Shown one piece after another: positions 32,051 to 40,536 of a DNA stretch of 64,000 nt. Position numbers and translations under genes: made by a program. Within the stretch, counting starts at the first letter, position 1. Every line of letters begins with the position of its first letter. The DNA lies in NCBI GenBank assembly GCA_947588955.1, contig CANPYX010000005.1:37884-101883 (forward strand), read 5' to 3'. The notes under the pieces were generated by a model. It had not been told where the DNA came from and ran no database searches. It saw nothing but the letters and a program-made list of their open reading frames with translations. This DNA is from an uncultured Oscillospiraceae bacterium (GTDB lineage Bacteria > Bacillota > Clostridia > Oscillospirales > Oscillospiraceae).

Positions 32051-33424
32051 ATGGCAAAGCTTTGGGCTGGATTGGCTGACGGCTCCATCGACGCCGCCGC
32101 CGAGGACTTCAACCGCTCAATAAGAGTGGACTCACGCATGTACCGGCAGGATATAGCCGGCTCTGTCGCCCACGCCAAGATGCTGGCGGCACAAAACATA
32201 ATCTCACCCCAGGACGCCGAGGCCATTGTCAATGGCCTCAACGGCATTTTATCGGATATTGACGCGGGCAGGCTCAAGATTGACCCGGAGGCGGAGGACA
32301 TACACACCTTCATAGAGCAGACCTTGACGGAGCGCGTAGGCGAGCCGGGAAAGCGCCTCCACACCGCCCGCAGCCGCAACGACCAGGTGGCGCTGGACGT
32401 GAGGATGTACCTCAGAGAGCGCGCCGAGTACACAAAATCGCTTTTGAAGGGGCTCATGGGCGCCCTCTGCGACCGGGCGGAGGAGACAAAAAGCGCGGTA
32501 ATGCCGGGGTATACGCACCTCCAAAGGGCACAGCCCGTGACCATGGGGCACCACCTTATGGCCTACGCCATGATGTTCTCTCGTGACCTGGGAAGGCTCA
32601 CCGACGCCGCGGCAAGGATGAACTCCTCACCCATCGGCTGCTGCGCTCTGGCGGGGACAACCTACGACACGGACCGCCGCTTTGAGGCGGAGCTTCTGGG
32701 CTTTGACGGCGTCGCCGAAAACTCCCTGGACGGGGTGTCCGACAGGGACTTCTGCGTGGAGCTGGGCGCGGCTCTGGCGCTCATCATGACCCACCTTTCA
32801 AGGCTCTCCGAGGAGCTTATCCTCTGGTCGAGCTGGGAGTTTAAATTCATCGAGCTCTCCTCCGCCTACTCCACCGGCTCCTCCATCATGCCCCAGAAGA
32901 AGAACCCCGACATGGCGGAGCTGACACGCGGCAAGACCGGCAGGGTGTACGGGGATCTTATGGCGCTCCTCACAATGTTAAAGGGCCTGCCTCTGGCGTA
33001 CAACAAGGACATGCAGGAGGACAAGGAGCTCATATTTGACGCCTTCGACACCGTTGACGCCTGCCTCACAGTCTGCGCGCCTATGATCGGGACCATGACC
33101 TTTAAGCAGGAAAACATGCGTCGCGCCGCGGCAGCCGGCTTCATAAACGCCACTGACCTGGCGGACTGGCTGGTGGGGAAGGGGATGCCCTTCCGCACCG
33201 CCTACAAGCTCACCGGCGAGCTCGTCGCCGAGTGTACCGCCAGGGGCACAACGCTGGAGGACCTGCCTCTGGAGGCGTACAGGGCGAAAAGCGAGCTATT
33301 TGACGGGTCACTTTACGACGCCATCAACATCGACACCTGCCTCCTTCGCCGCACCTCCTACGGCGGCCCCACCCCCGAAAGCGTGGAGCGGCAGATCGGT
33401 CTTATAAAGGGGCTGATAAAATGA
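32051..33424 (+). CDS. argH: Argininosuccinate lyase
   Basis: Splits argininosuccinate to arginine and fumarate, the last step of the pathway. 457 residues of the fumarase/aspartase superfamily. The signature GSSIMPQKKNPD lies near residue 276; the SRNDQVALD and TVDVYMPGYTHLQRAQ-like regions (here KSAVMPGYTHLQRAQP) are intact. It begins nine bases after argG and its stop overlaps the argC ATG (ATGA), so translation is coupled. Confidence 0.96.
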   Translation: MAKLWAGLADGSIDAAAEDFNRSIRVDSRMYRQDIAGSVAHAKMLAAQNIISPQDAEAIVNGLNGILSDIDAGRLKIDPEAEDIHTFIEQTLTERVGEPGKRLHTARSRNDQVALDVRMYLRERAEYTKSLLKGLMGALCDRAEETKSAVMPGYTHLQRAQPVTMGHHLMAYAMMFSRDLGRLTDAAARMNSSPIGCCALAGTTYDTDRRFEAELLGFDGVAENSLDGVSDRDFCVELGAALALIMTHLSRLSEELILWSSWEFKFIELSSAYSTGSSIMPQKKNPDMAELTRGKTGRVYGDLMALLTMLKGLPLAYNKDMQEDKELIFDAFDTVDACLTVCAPMIGTMTFKQENMRRAAAAGFINATDLADWLVGKGMPFRTAYKLTGELVAECTARGTTLEDLPLEAYRAKSELFDGSLYDAINIDTCLLRRTSYGGPTPESVERQIGLIKGLIK

Positions 33425-34353
33425 AAATCTACATCGACGGCTCCGCCGGGACCACCGGATTGCAGATATATGAGCGGCTGGCGGAGAGGAAGGATATTGA
33501 GCTTTTGACGCTCCCGGACGGGCTGAGGAAGGACGCCTCCGCCCGCCGTGACGCGCTGAACGGCTGTGACATCGCCTTTTTGTGCCTGCCCGACGACGCG
33601 GCGCGGGAGGCGGTGGGAATGATAGAAAATCCCAATGTGCGGGTGATAGACGCCTCCACCGCCCACCGCACGGCGGAGGGCTGGGCATACGGCTTTCCGG
33701 AGCTTTCGGAGGACCGGCGCGCCGCCATTGAGAGTGGTACGCGCATAGCAAACCCCGGCTGTCACGCCACGGGCTTCATCGCCTGCGTCTACCCCCTTGT
33801 GAAGCTGGGGCTTGTCCCGGCGGACTACCCATTCACCTGCTTCTCCCTCACCGGCTACTCCGGCGGAGGAAAAAAGATGATCGCGGACTATGAAAATCCG
33901 GAAAAACCAACAGGGCTCAGCTCGCCCAGGATCTACGCCCTCACCCAACAGCACAAGCACCTCTCCGAGATGCAAACGGTCTGCGGGCTCACCCGCGCGC
34001 CCGTTTTTTCGCCCATAGTTGACGACTACTACAAGGGCATGGCCACCACCGTCACCCTCCACTTGGACCTTCTGCCGGGGCATCAGACCGCCAAAACCGT
34101 CAGGGAGGCGCTGGACGGCTGGTATCAATATCAGCGCCTCATCAACGTCGCCCCCATCAACTGGGGCACCCCCATGATCGACGCCAACGCCTTCGCCGGC
34201 AGGGACGATTTGATGCTGATAGTCTCCGGCGGCGATGAGCGCGTCACCGTCACCGCCCTTTTTGACAACCTGGGCAAGGGCGCCTCAGGCGCGGCGGTCC
34301 AGAACATGAACCTCCTCATGGGCGCCGACGAGCTCACGGGGCTGAATGTGTAA
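33421..34353 (+). CDS. argC: N-acetyl-gamma-glutamyl-phosphate reductase, type 2
   Basis: NADPH-dependent reduction of N-acetylglutamyl phosphate, the third step. The 310 residues and N-terminus MKIYIDGSAGTTGLQIYERL match the shorter ArgC type 2 rather than the 345-residue type usual in bacilli. The catalytic Cys114 is in NPGCHATGF; HKHLSEMQ is present. It overlaps argH by four bases. Confidence 0.93.
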   Translation: MKIYIDGSAGTTGLQIYERLAERKDIELLTLPDGLRKDASARRDALNGCDIAFLCLPDDAAREAVGMIENPNVRVIDASTAHRTAEGWAYGFPELSEDRRAAIESGTRIANPGCHATGFIACVYPLVKLGLVPADYPFTCFSLTGYSGGGKKMIADYENPEKPTGLSSPRIYALTQQHKHLSEMQTVCGLTRAPVFSPIVDDYYKGMATTVTLHLDLLPGHQTAKTVREALDGWYQYQRLINVAPINWGTPMIDANAFAGRDDLMLIVSGGDERVTVTALFDNLGKGASGAAVQNMNLLMGADELTGLNV

Positions 34354-34369
34354 GACAGGAGAAAAGGAT

Positions 34370-35587
34370 ATGAGCATAGAATTTATCCCCGGCGGCGTGT
34401 GCGCGGCGAGGGGGTTTAAGGCAAACGGGATACGGTGCGGCATAAAGGCGAGCTCAAAAAAGCGCGATCTGGCGCTGATAGTCTCGGAAAAGCGGTGCTC
34501 CGCCGCGGCGGTTTACACATCAAACCTGGTAAAATCCGCGCCCATTAGGGTGACAAAATCGCACCTCGCCGACGGATACGCGCAGGCGGTGATATGCAAC
34601 TCCGGCAACGCCAACACCTGCAACGCCAACGGGATCGAGATAGCCGAGGGCATGAGCCGGTTGGTGGAGGAGCACACGGGCATACCGGCAAACGACGTGA
34701 TAGTGGGCTCCACCGGCGTAATAGGCCAGCAGATGACGCTGACGCCCATGGAAAAGGGCATGGCGGAGCTGGCGGCGGGGCTGGGGGACCACTCCGACCG
34801 CGCCGAGGACGCAATCATGACCACAGACACCGTCCCCAAGGAGGCGGCTGTGGAGTTTGACATCGAAGGCGTCAAATGCCGTCTCGGAGGCATAGCAAAG
34901 GGCTCCGGCATGATACACCCGAATATGGCAACCATGCTGGTTTTCGTCACCTCCGACTGCGCCATCACCCCCGAAATGCTCCAAAGGGCAGTCAGCGAGG
35001 ACGTGAAGACAAGCTTCAATATGGTGAGCGTTGACGGCGATACCTCCACCAACGACACCTTCGCGGTGATAGCAAACGGCATGGCGGGAAATAAGCCCAT
35101 CGACAGCGAGGGAGCGGACTTTGACGCCTTTTGCGCCGCCCTCCACGCCGTCACAGTCAAGCTGTGCCGCATGATAGCCAAGGACGGCGAGGGAGCCACA
35201 AAGCTTGTGACCTGCCTCCTCACGGGCGCCGCGGACGTGGAGACGGCAAAGACCGTCGCCAAGTCAGTCATATGCTCAAGCCTCACCAAGGCCGCAATGT
35301 TCGGCGCCGACGCCAACTGGGGCAGAGTCCTGTGCGCCATAGGCTACTCCGGCGCAGATATTGACGTGGACAGAGTGGACGTGGCCTTCCGCTCCAGGGC
35401 AGGTACGGTGGACGTCTGCCGCGCCGGAGCGGGAATACCCTTCTCCGAGGAGAAGGCAAAAGAGGTCCTTTTGGAGGACGAAATCGACATACTCGTAAAT
35501 CTCAACGCGGGCCCCGCCTCCGCCGAGGCGTGGGGATGCGATCTGACGTATGAATATGTCAAAATAAACGGGGATTACAGGACTTGA
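34370..35587 (+). CDS. argJ: Bifunctional ornithine acetyltransferase/N-acetylglutamate synthase
   Basis: Recycles acetyl groups from N-acetylornithine to glutamate and, in the bifunctional form, can also use acetyl-CoA. 405 residues of the Ntn-hydrolase-like ArgJ family. Self-cleavage is expected before Thr188 in GSGMIHPNMATML, giving two subunits. The chosen ATG follows AGGAGAAAAGG and gives the usual N-terminus. Recycling fits the absence of argA and argE here. A repeat-rich gap follows. Confidence 0.95.
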   Translation: MSIEFIPGGVCAARGFKANGIRCGIKASSKKRDLALIVSEKRCSAAAVYTSNLVKSAPIRVTKSHLADGYAQAVICNSGNANTCNANGIEIAEGMSRLVEEHTGIPANDVIVGSTGVIGQQMTLTPMEKGMAELAAGLGDHSDRAEDAIMTTDTVPKEAAVEFDIEGVKCRLGGIAKGSGMIHPNMATMLVFVTSDCAITPEMLQRAVSEDVKTSFNMVSVDGDTSTNDTFAVIANGMAGNKPIDSEGADFDAFCAALHAVTVKLCRMIAKDGEGATKLVTCLLTGAADVETAKTVAKSVICSSLTKAAMFGADANWGRVLCAIGYSGADIDVDRVDVAFRSRAGTVDVCRAGAGIPFSEEKAKEVLLEDEIDILVNLNAGPASAEAWGCDLTYEYVKINGDYRT

Positions 35588-35724
35588 TCGGCAAGATGAG
35601 CCTGTACTTTGGCTTATAGGTGCATTATACTGCAAACTTAATTAAAAGTCAAGAAAAATTTTTAGTATTTTGAAATATAGCAAGATTTGCAAAGTAATTG
35701 CTCCGAAGCCGCAGGGCTTTTTGT

Positions 35725-35914
35725 AAGGTGTCCGCCCTTATGGGGCGGGGGATTTACTTTCTCCTCTTTTGGTTTCGCCAAAAGAGGAAGAAAGTAACAA
35801 AGAGGAGAAAAACGACCAGAGGGGGATTTCGATTTTCCCCCTCTGGACACCCCTTTTAAAAACGACCAGTTAGGGGGGCTGCGGCCCCCCTACTGGAGAC
35901 ACCCCCGGTGGGGA
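35725..35914 (+). repeat. E2 repeat, copy a (CU/GA-rich hairpin plus AACGACCAG hairpins)
   Basis: It begins CCGCCC-TTAT-GGGGCGGGGG, then a 17-bp hairpin (ACTTTCT...CCTCTTTTGG, loop TTTCG, CCAAAAGAGG...AGAAAGT, one bulged A), then GAAAAACGACCAG and a CCAGAGGGGGA/TCCCCCTCTGG hairpin, then a second AAAACGACCAG and a CCAGT-TAGGGGGGC/GCCCCCCTA-CTGG hairpin. It shares its order and the AACGACCAG box with 63775-63929. It lies between argJ and argB. Confidence 0.7.
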
Positions 35915-36200
35915 GCGTATCGGCAGCAATTGCATAAACACTGTGTAGGAGCTTAGCTGAAACATTTTGCCCGATTTTAGAGCCAAAGCGCGGCGATGTT
36001 AAGAAGCAGGACGTCCTGACGACTGACCACGTTAAGCGGCTAAGCGGTTTCGGAGACTGTGCAATTCGGTTCTGAAACCCGCGCATCGTTTCTTCTGCCC
36101 GTGCGGGAAACATTCAGACTGCGTGAGCCGTCGTGAGACTATACGGTAGGGCGTATAAAGCTTCTGCCGACCCCAAAAGAAAAATTCTTTTTCTCTCTTT
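35915..36200. other. Non-coding stretch between argJ and argB
   Basis: No gene is supported on either strand. The region holds short segments loosely like the M2 module (GGCGATGTTAAGAAGC, GTTAAGCGGCTAAGCGGTTTC), which may be a decayed third copy. No promoter with both boxes was found. It splits the arginine genes into argGHCJ and argBDF. Confidence 0.4.
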
Positions 36201-36202
36201 TG

Positions 36203-36253
36203 CTTCTTTTACTCATCTTTTTCTCATTTCGGAGAAAAAGATGAGAAAAGAAG
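36203..36253 (+). repeat. E2-type CU/GA-rich UUCG hairpin before argB
   Basis: A 22-bp stem with one bulged A: CTTCTTTT-A-CTCATCTTTTTCTC, loop ATTTCG, GAGAAAAAGATGAG-AAAAGAAG. Same pyrimidine-arm/purine-arm design and TTCG loop as the hairpins at about 35755-35796 and 63808-63852, with different sequence. No T-run, so not a normal terminator. Confidence 0.6.
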
Positions 36254-36316
36254 ACGTCCGTTTCCCGCGCCGGCGGGAAAAAACGGCATAGGCGCCGTAA
36301 GCCGAAAGGAGATATT

Positions 36317-37177
36317 ATGGATACCCTTCACGACCACGCCCTTCGGGCGCAAACATTAACAGAGGCGCTTCCGTATATTCGGAAGTACTCAGGAAAGGTC
36401 ATTTTGATCAAATACGGCGGCAACGCCATGACGGACGAGACGCTGAAAAAGTATGTGATGGGGGACATTGTGCTCCTCAGTATGATCGGCATAAAGGTCG
36501 TGGTGGTCCACGGGGGCGGGCCGGAGATCTCCGATATGCTGAAAAAAACCGGCAAGAAGTCGGAATTTGTCAACGGCCTTCGCGTCACTGACCCTGAGAC
36601 GATGGACATCGTTCAGATGGTGCTTGCGGGCAAGGTGAACAAGGATCTGGTGAATCTGGTGGAGCTTGCCGGCGGGCGAGCTATCGGGATCTCCGGCATC
36701 GACGGGCACATGATAAAGGCCGCTCAGCTCAACCCGGCGCTGGGCGCTGTGGGGGAGATACAGGACGTGGACGTAAAGCCCATCACCGATCTTCTGGACA
36801 TGGGCTACATCCCCATAATCTCCACCGTGGGGTGCGATAAGGACGGGAACCTCTACAACATAAACGCCGACACCGCAGCCGCGCGTATCGCCGGAAAGCT
36901 GGGCGCGGAGTCCATGCTGACCATGACGGACATCGAGGGGCTTTTGCGGGATAAGAACGACCCAGCCACCCTCATCCGCCGCCTCTCCGTCTCCGAGGTG
37001 CCGGAGCTCACGGCCCAGGGCATCATATCAGGCGGCATGATCCCCAAGATACAGTGCTGCGTGGAGGCCATACGCCGGGGCGTACACAAGGTTTTCATCA
37101 TCGACGGCAGGCTGCCCCACTCCATCCTCATGGAGCTTCTCACCAACGCCGGCATCGGCACTATGTTCACAGCGTAA
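36317..37177 (+). CDS. argB: Acetylglutamate kinase
   Basis: Phosphorylates N-acetylglutamate in the second step of arginine synthesis; in many bacteria the arginine-inhibited step. 286 residues of the amino acid kinase family. IKYGGNAM at the N-terminus, VVHGGGPEIS, and NINADTAAARIAGKL nucleotide-binding segments are present. GAAAGGAGAT before the ATG. It restarts the arginine gene set after the repeat-rich gap. Confidence 0.95.
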   Translation: MDTLHDHALRAQTLTEALPYIRKYSGKVILIKYGGNAMTDETLKKYVMGDIVLLSMIGIKVVVVHGGGPEISDMLKKTGKKSEFVNGLRVTDPETMDIVQMVLAGKVNKDLVNLVELAGGRAIGISGIDGHMIKAAQLNPALGAVGEIQDVDVKPITDLLDMGYIPIISTVGCDKDGNLYNINADTAAARIAGKLGAESMLTMTDIEGLLRDKNDPATLIRRLSVSEVPELTAQGIISGGMIPKIQCCVEAIRRGVHKVFIIDGRLPHSILMELLTNAGIGTMFTA

Positions 37178-37189
37178 GGACGTGACTGT

Positions 37190-38356
37190 ATGGATATTAA
37201 AGAACTGGATAAAACATATGTGGCAAACACCTACGGCAGGGCGGATGTTGTGTTTGTACGCGGCTCCGGCGCGGAGGTCTACGATGACCGGGGCAGAAGG
37301 TATATCGACCTGGGCGCGGGCATAGCCGTCAACGCCTTCGGACTTGCCGACCCCGTATGGGTGGAGGCTGTGACGGCTCAACTGTCAAAGCTTCAACATA
37401 TGTCCAACTTATATTACACCGCGCCCTGCGCAAAGCTTGCCGAGGTCCTTTGCCGGCGCACGGGAATGAGGAAGGTCTTTTTCGGAAATTCCGGCGCGGA
37501 GGCCAACGAGTGCGCCATCAAGACCGCCCGGAAGTGGGCGTTTGACAAATACGGCGACGAGAGCCGGTCCACCATCATAACCCTGAAAAACAGCTTCCAC
37601 GGCAGGACGATAACCACCCTGGCGGCAACGGGGCAGGACGTTTTCCACACCAAATTCGGCCCCTTCACCCCAGGATTTGTCCACGCCTCCGCCCAGGACG
37701 CGTCGGAGGTGAGGGCGTTTGCGCAAAAGGGCAATTGCTGTGCCGTGATGCTGGAGCTCGTCCAGGGCGAGGGCGGCGTCGTCCCGCTGACGCGTGAGTA
37801 CGTGGACGAGGTGGTGGACATCGCCCGCGAGCACGATATGCTCATCATTGTGGACGAGGTTCAGACCGGCAACGGACGCACCGGCAGCCTTTACGCCTAT
37901 CAGCAGTTCGGCTTTATGCCGGATCTTGTAAGCACCGCAAAGGGGCTGGGCGGCGGACTTCCCTTGGGCGCATGCCTCATGGGAGAGCGGGTGGAGCACA
38001 CCCTCTCCGCCGGCGACCACGGCTCCACCTTCGGCGGGAACCCGGTGAGCTGTGCCGGCGCGCTGAGCATAATCGGGCGTATCGACGACGCGCTTTTGGC
38101 GGACGTGAGGCGAAAGGGCGAATTTATAAGGCGCTCCCTTGAGGGGGCGGAGGGCGTCGTCTCCGTCACCGGCATGGGGCTGATGGTGGGCATAGAGTGC
38201 GAAAAGCCGGCGGGAGAGGTGGTCGCCGCCGCCATAGCCAGAGGTGTTGTCCCGCTTACAGCCCACGGCAAGGTCCGGCTTGTGCCGCCTTTGACGATAA
38301 CCGACGAACAGCTGGCGGAAGCCATTGAAATACTTAAAGAGGTGATCAAAGCATGA
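37190..38356 (+). CDS. argD: Acetylornithine aminotransferase
   Basis: PLP enzyme that makes N-acetylornithine from the ArgC product, with glutamate as amino donor. 388 residues, class III. The PLP lysine is Lys251 in STAKGLGGGLPLGA; IVDEVQTGNGRTG holds the cofactor-binding Asp. It starts 12 bp after argB, with AAGGACGTGA upstream, and overlaps argF by four bases (ATGA). Confidence 0.95.
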   Translation: MDIKELDKTYVANTYGRADVVFVRGSGAEVYDDRGRRYIDLGAGIAVNAFGLADPVWVEAVTAQLSKLQHMSNLYYTAPCAKLAEVLCRRTGMRKVFFGNSGAEANECAIKTARKWAFDKYGDESRSTIITLKNSFHGRTITTLAATGQDVFHTKFGPFTPGFVHASAQDASEVRAFAQKGNCCAVMLELVQGEGGVVPLTREYVDEVVDIAREHDMLIIVDEVQTGNGRTGSLYAYQQFGFMPDLVSTAKGLGGGLPLGACLMGERVEHTLSAGDHGSTFGGNPVSCAGALSIIGRIDDALLADVRRKGEFIRRSLEGAEGVVSVTGMGLMVGIECEKPAGEVVAAAIARGVVPLTAHGKVRLVPPLTITDEQLAEAIEILKEVIKA

Positions 38357-39261
38357 AGCACTTACTGAAGCTCGGCGACCTTACGAGGGAGGAGATACTG
38401 GACCTTTTGGGTCTTGCTGACCAGCTCAAATTTGAGCGCAGGAACAACATACCCCATCCCCTGCTCACGGGCAAGACCCTGGGCATGATATTCCAGAAGT
38501 CCTCCACCCGCACCCGCGTCTCCTTTGAGGCGGGAATGTACCAGCTGGGGGGCAACGCCCTCTTTTTGAGCTCCCGCGACCTTCAGATAGGGCGCGGCGA
38601 GCCCGTGCAGGACACCGCCCGCGTCCTCTCCCGCTATCTGGACGCCATCATGATCCGCACCTACGAGCAGGCGGAGGTGGAGGCGCTCGCCGAATACGGC
38701 TCCATCCCCATAATAAACGGACTCACCGACTACGCCCACCCCTGCCAGGTGCTTGCCGACCTCCAGACCATCCGTGAGTACAAGGGCACCCTCGCCGGAC
38801 GCAAGCTTGCCTTCATCGGCGACGGCAACAACATGGCAAACTCCCTCATAGTGGGCGGCATAAAGACAGGCATGAGCGTCGCCATCGGCTGCCCCAAGGG
38901 GTACCTCCCCGACGCGGACATAATAAAGTGGGCCCACGAAAACGGCGATCTCACCGTCACCGAGGACATCGGCGAGGCCGCCTCCGGCGCGGACGCCGTG
39001 TACACCGACGTGTGGGCGTCCATGGGCATGGAGGAGGAGGCGGAGCAGCGCCGCCGGGACTTCGCCGGCTACCAGGTGAATACCAAGCTCATGACCTACG
39101 CCAAGCCCGACGCCATCGTCCTCCACTGCCTGCCGGCGCACCGGGGCGAGGAGATAACCGACGAGATAATCGAAAAGTACCAGAGCTCCATCTTCGACGA
39201 GGCGGAAAACCGCCTCCACGCCCAGAAGGCGGTGCTGGTACGCGTGATGAAAAAGGACTGA
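38353..39261 (+). CDS. argF: Ornithine carbamoyltransferase
   Basis: Makes citrulline from ornithine and carbamoyl phosphate. 302 residues. The carbamoyl-phosphate loop SSTRTRVSFE lies near residue 49, DYAHPCQVLAD and HCLPAHRGEEI follow. The ATG overlaps the argD stop. Its product citrulline feeds ArgG, so all steps from acetylglutamate to arginine are encoded in the window. The synthetic rather than catabolic role is inferred from context. Confidence 0.95.
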   Translation: MKHLLKLGDLTREEILDLLGLADQLKFERRNNIPHPLLTGKTLGMIFQKSSTRTRVSFEAGMYQLGGNALFLSSRDLQIGRGEPVQDTARVLSRYLDAIMIRTYEQAEVEALAEYGSIPIINGLTDYAHPCQVLADLQTIREYKGTLAGRKLAFIGDGNNMANSLIVGGIKTGMSVAIGCPKGYLPDADIIKWAHENGDLTVTEDIGEAASGADAVYTDVWASMGMEEEAEQRRRDFAGYQVNTKLMTYAKPDAIVLHCLPAHRGEEITDEIIEKYQSSIFDEAENRLHAQKAVLVRVMKKD

Positions 39262-39295
39262 TTTCCGTGGAATTTAGCCGGAGGGAGGGTGAAAA

Positions 39296-40222
39296 ATGAT
39301 CGACGTCACAGTGCTGGGCACCGCCGCGCTCATGCCTATCCCAGAGCGCGCCCTGTCCTCGGCGCTCCTGCGGTGCTCCGGCAGGTCCATACTCTTTGAC
39401 TGCGGCGAGGGCACCCAGACCGCCGCCCGCCGCGCCGGTGTGAGCCTCATGAAGACAGACGTCATCGCCATCACCCACTACCACGGCGACCACATCTTCG
39501 GTATTCCGGGACTTTTGCAGACAATGAGCGTCATGGGCAGGACAGATCGCCTCTACATCACCGGCCCCGGCAATATCGCCCGCGAGCTGGCGCCGATACT
39601 CAGGCTGGCGGGACCCCTTGCCTACGAGATCTCGCTTTTCACCCTGCCCGACTCCGGCATGAGGCTTTCGGAGCTCATACCCGGCTGGCGGGAGGGGGCG
39701 CGCCTCACGCCATTCAAAACCGACCACAGGGTAGCGAGCCGGGGCTACTCCTTCACCCTCTCCAGGGCTGGCAAATTCCTGCCGGAAAGGGCGCTGGAGC
39801 TTCATGTGCCGCAAAATCAGTGGAAGCTGCTCCAGGGCGGCGAAGCCGTCACGGTGGGGGACAGGACGGTGGAGCCCGCTGAAGTTTTGGGACCTCCCCG
39901 AAAGGGTCTGAAGGTCAGCTTTACGGGCGACACCGCGTACTGCGCCGGTTTAGTGGAGGGCGCCAGGGACGCGGACCTTCTCATAAGCGACGCCACCTAC
40001 GGCGACGACGCCCAGGCTCAGGCGGCGGCGGACTACGGGCACATGACCTTCTCCCTCGCCGCCCGCGCCGCGAGGGAGGCAAATGTCCGCGAGCTGTGGC
40101 TCACCCACTTTTCCCAGATGATGGAGGACCCGGAAGTCTACCTCCCTGCCGCCCGCGGCATCTTCCCCAATACCCTCTGCGCCCACGACGGAATGGGTGT
40201 TACGCTGAGGTTTGAGGAATAA
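39296..40222 (+). CDS. rnz: Ribonuclease Z (tRNA 3'-processing endonuclease)
   Basis: Metallo-beta-lactamase-fold nuclease that trims pre-tRNA 3' ends, needed for tRNAs that lack an encoded CCA such as the tRNA-Gly in this window. 308 residues, the short form. The zinc motif is His61-x-His63-x-Asp65-His66 (THYHGDH); FTGDTAYC and DYGHMTF supply later ligands. GGAGGG before the ATG. It follows argF by 34 bp and is closed by a terminator. Confidence 0.93.
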   Translation: MIDVTVLGTAALMPIPERALSSALLRCSGRSILFDCGEGTQTAARRAGVSLMKTDVIAITHYHGDHIFGIPGLLQTMSVMGRTDRLYITGPGNIARELAPILRLAGPLAYEISLFTLPDSGMRLSELIPGWREGARLTPFKTDHRVASRGYSFTLSRAGKFLPERALELHVPQNQWKLLQGGEAVTVGDRTVEPAEVLGPPRKGLKVSFTGDTAYCAGLVEGARDADLLISDATYGDDAQAQAAADYGHMTFSLAARAAREANVRELWLTHFSQMMEDPEVYLPAARGIFPNTLCAHDGMGVTLRFEE

Positions 40223-40228
40223 GACCAA

Positions 40229-40282
40229 ACGCCCGTTTCCGGCGGCTGTAATGCTCAGCCGTATCGGAGACGGGCGTTTTTT
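40229..40282 (+). terminator. Intrinsic terminator after rnz
   Basis: AACGCCCGT...TTCC pairs with GG...AGACGGGCGTT and is followed by TTTT (40279-40282); inner GGCGGCT/AGCCG pairing is also possible. It ends the argBDF-rnz transcript. A further 10-bp hairpin, CCCGTCAGCA-ATTA-TGCTGGCGGG (40308-40331), follows. Confidence 0.8.
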
Positions 40283-40453
40283 ACGGGCAGGTTATTTATC
40301 CTTATCACCCGTCAGCAATTATGCTGGCGGGAATTTTATATTGTTGGATAAATATTCACCTCAGCCGTGGGTCAGATACTCCGGGAACACAAAAGGGAAT
40401 TGGAAGTTAGGGAAAAGATAAGGAAATCTTAATATTATTATTGCCGGCTCGGG

Positions 40454-40502
40454 TGGAAAAAGTGTCGATCGGCTGATATAATATCCATAAAGCGGATATT
40501 AT
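40454..40502 (+). promoter_or_regulatory. Promoter and overlapping palindromic operator of the ABC exporter
   Basis: -35 TGGAAA (40454-40459), 17-bp spacer, -10 TATAAT (40477-40482). An inverted repeat ATAATATCC-N7-GGATATTAT (40478-40502) covers the -10 and the likely start site, the place expected for a repressor. The regulator is unknown. Confidence 0.6.
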
Positions 40503-40536
40503 GACCTTCTATAGGTGAAGGGAGGAGTCCGGCACG

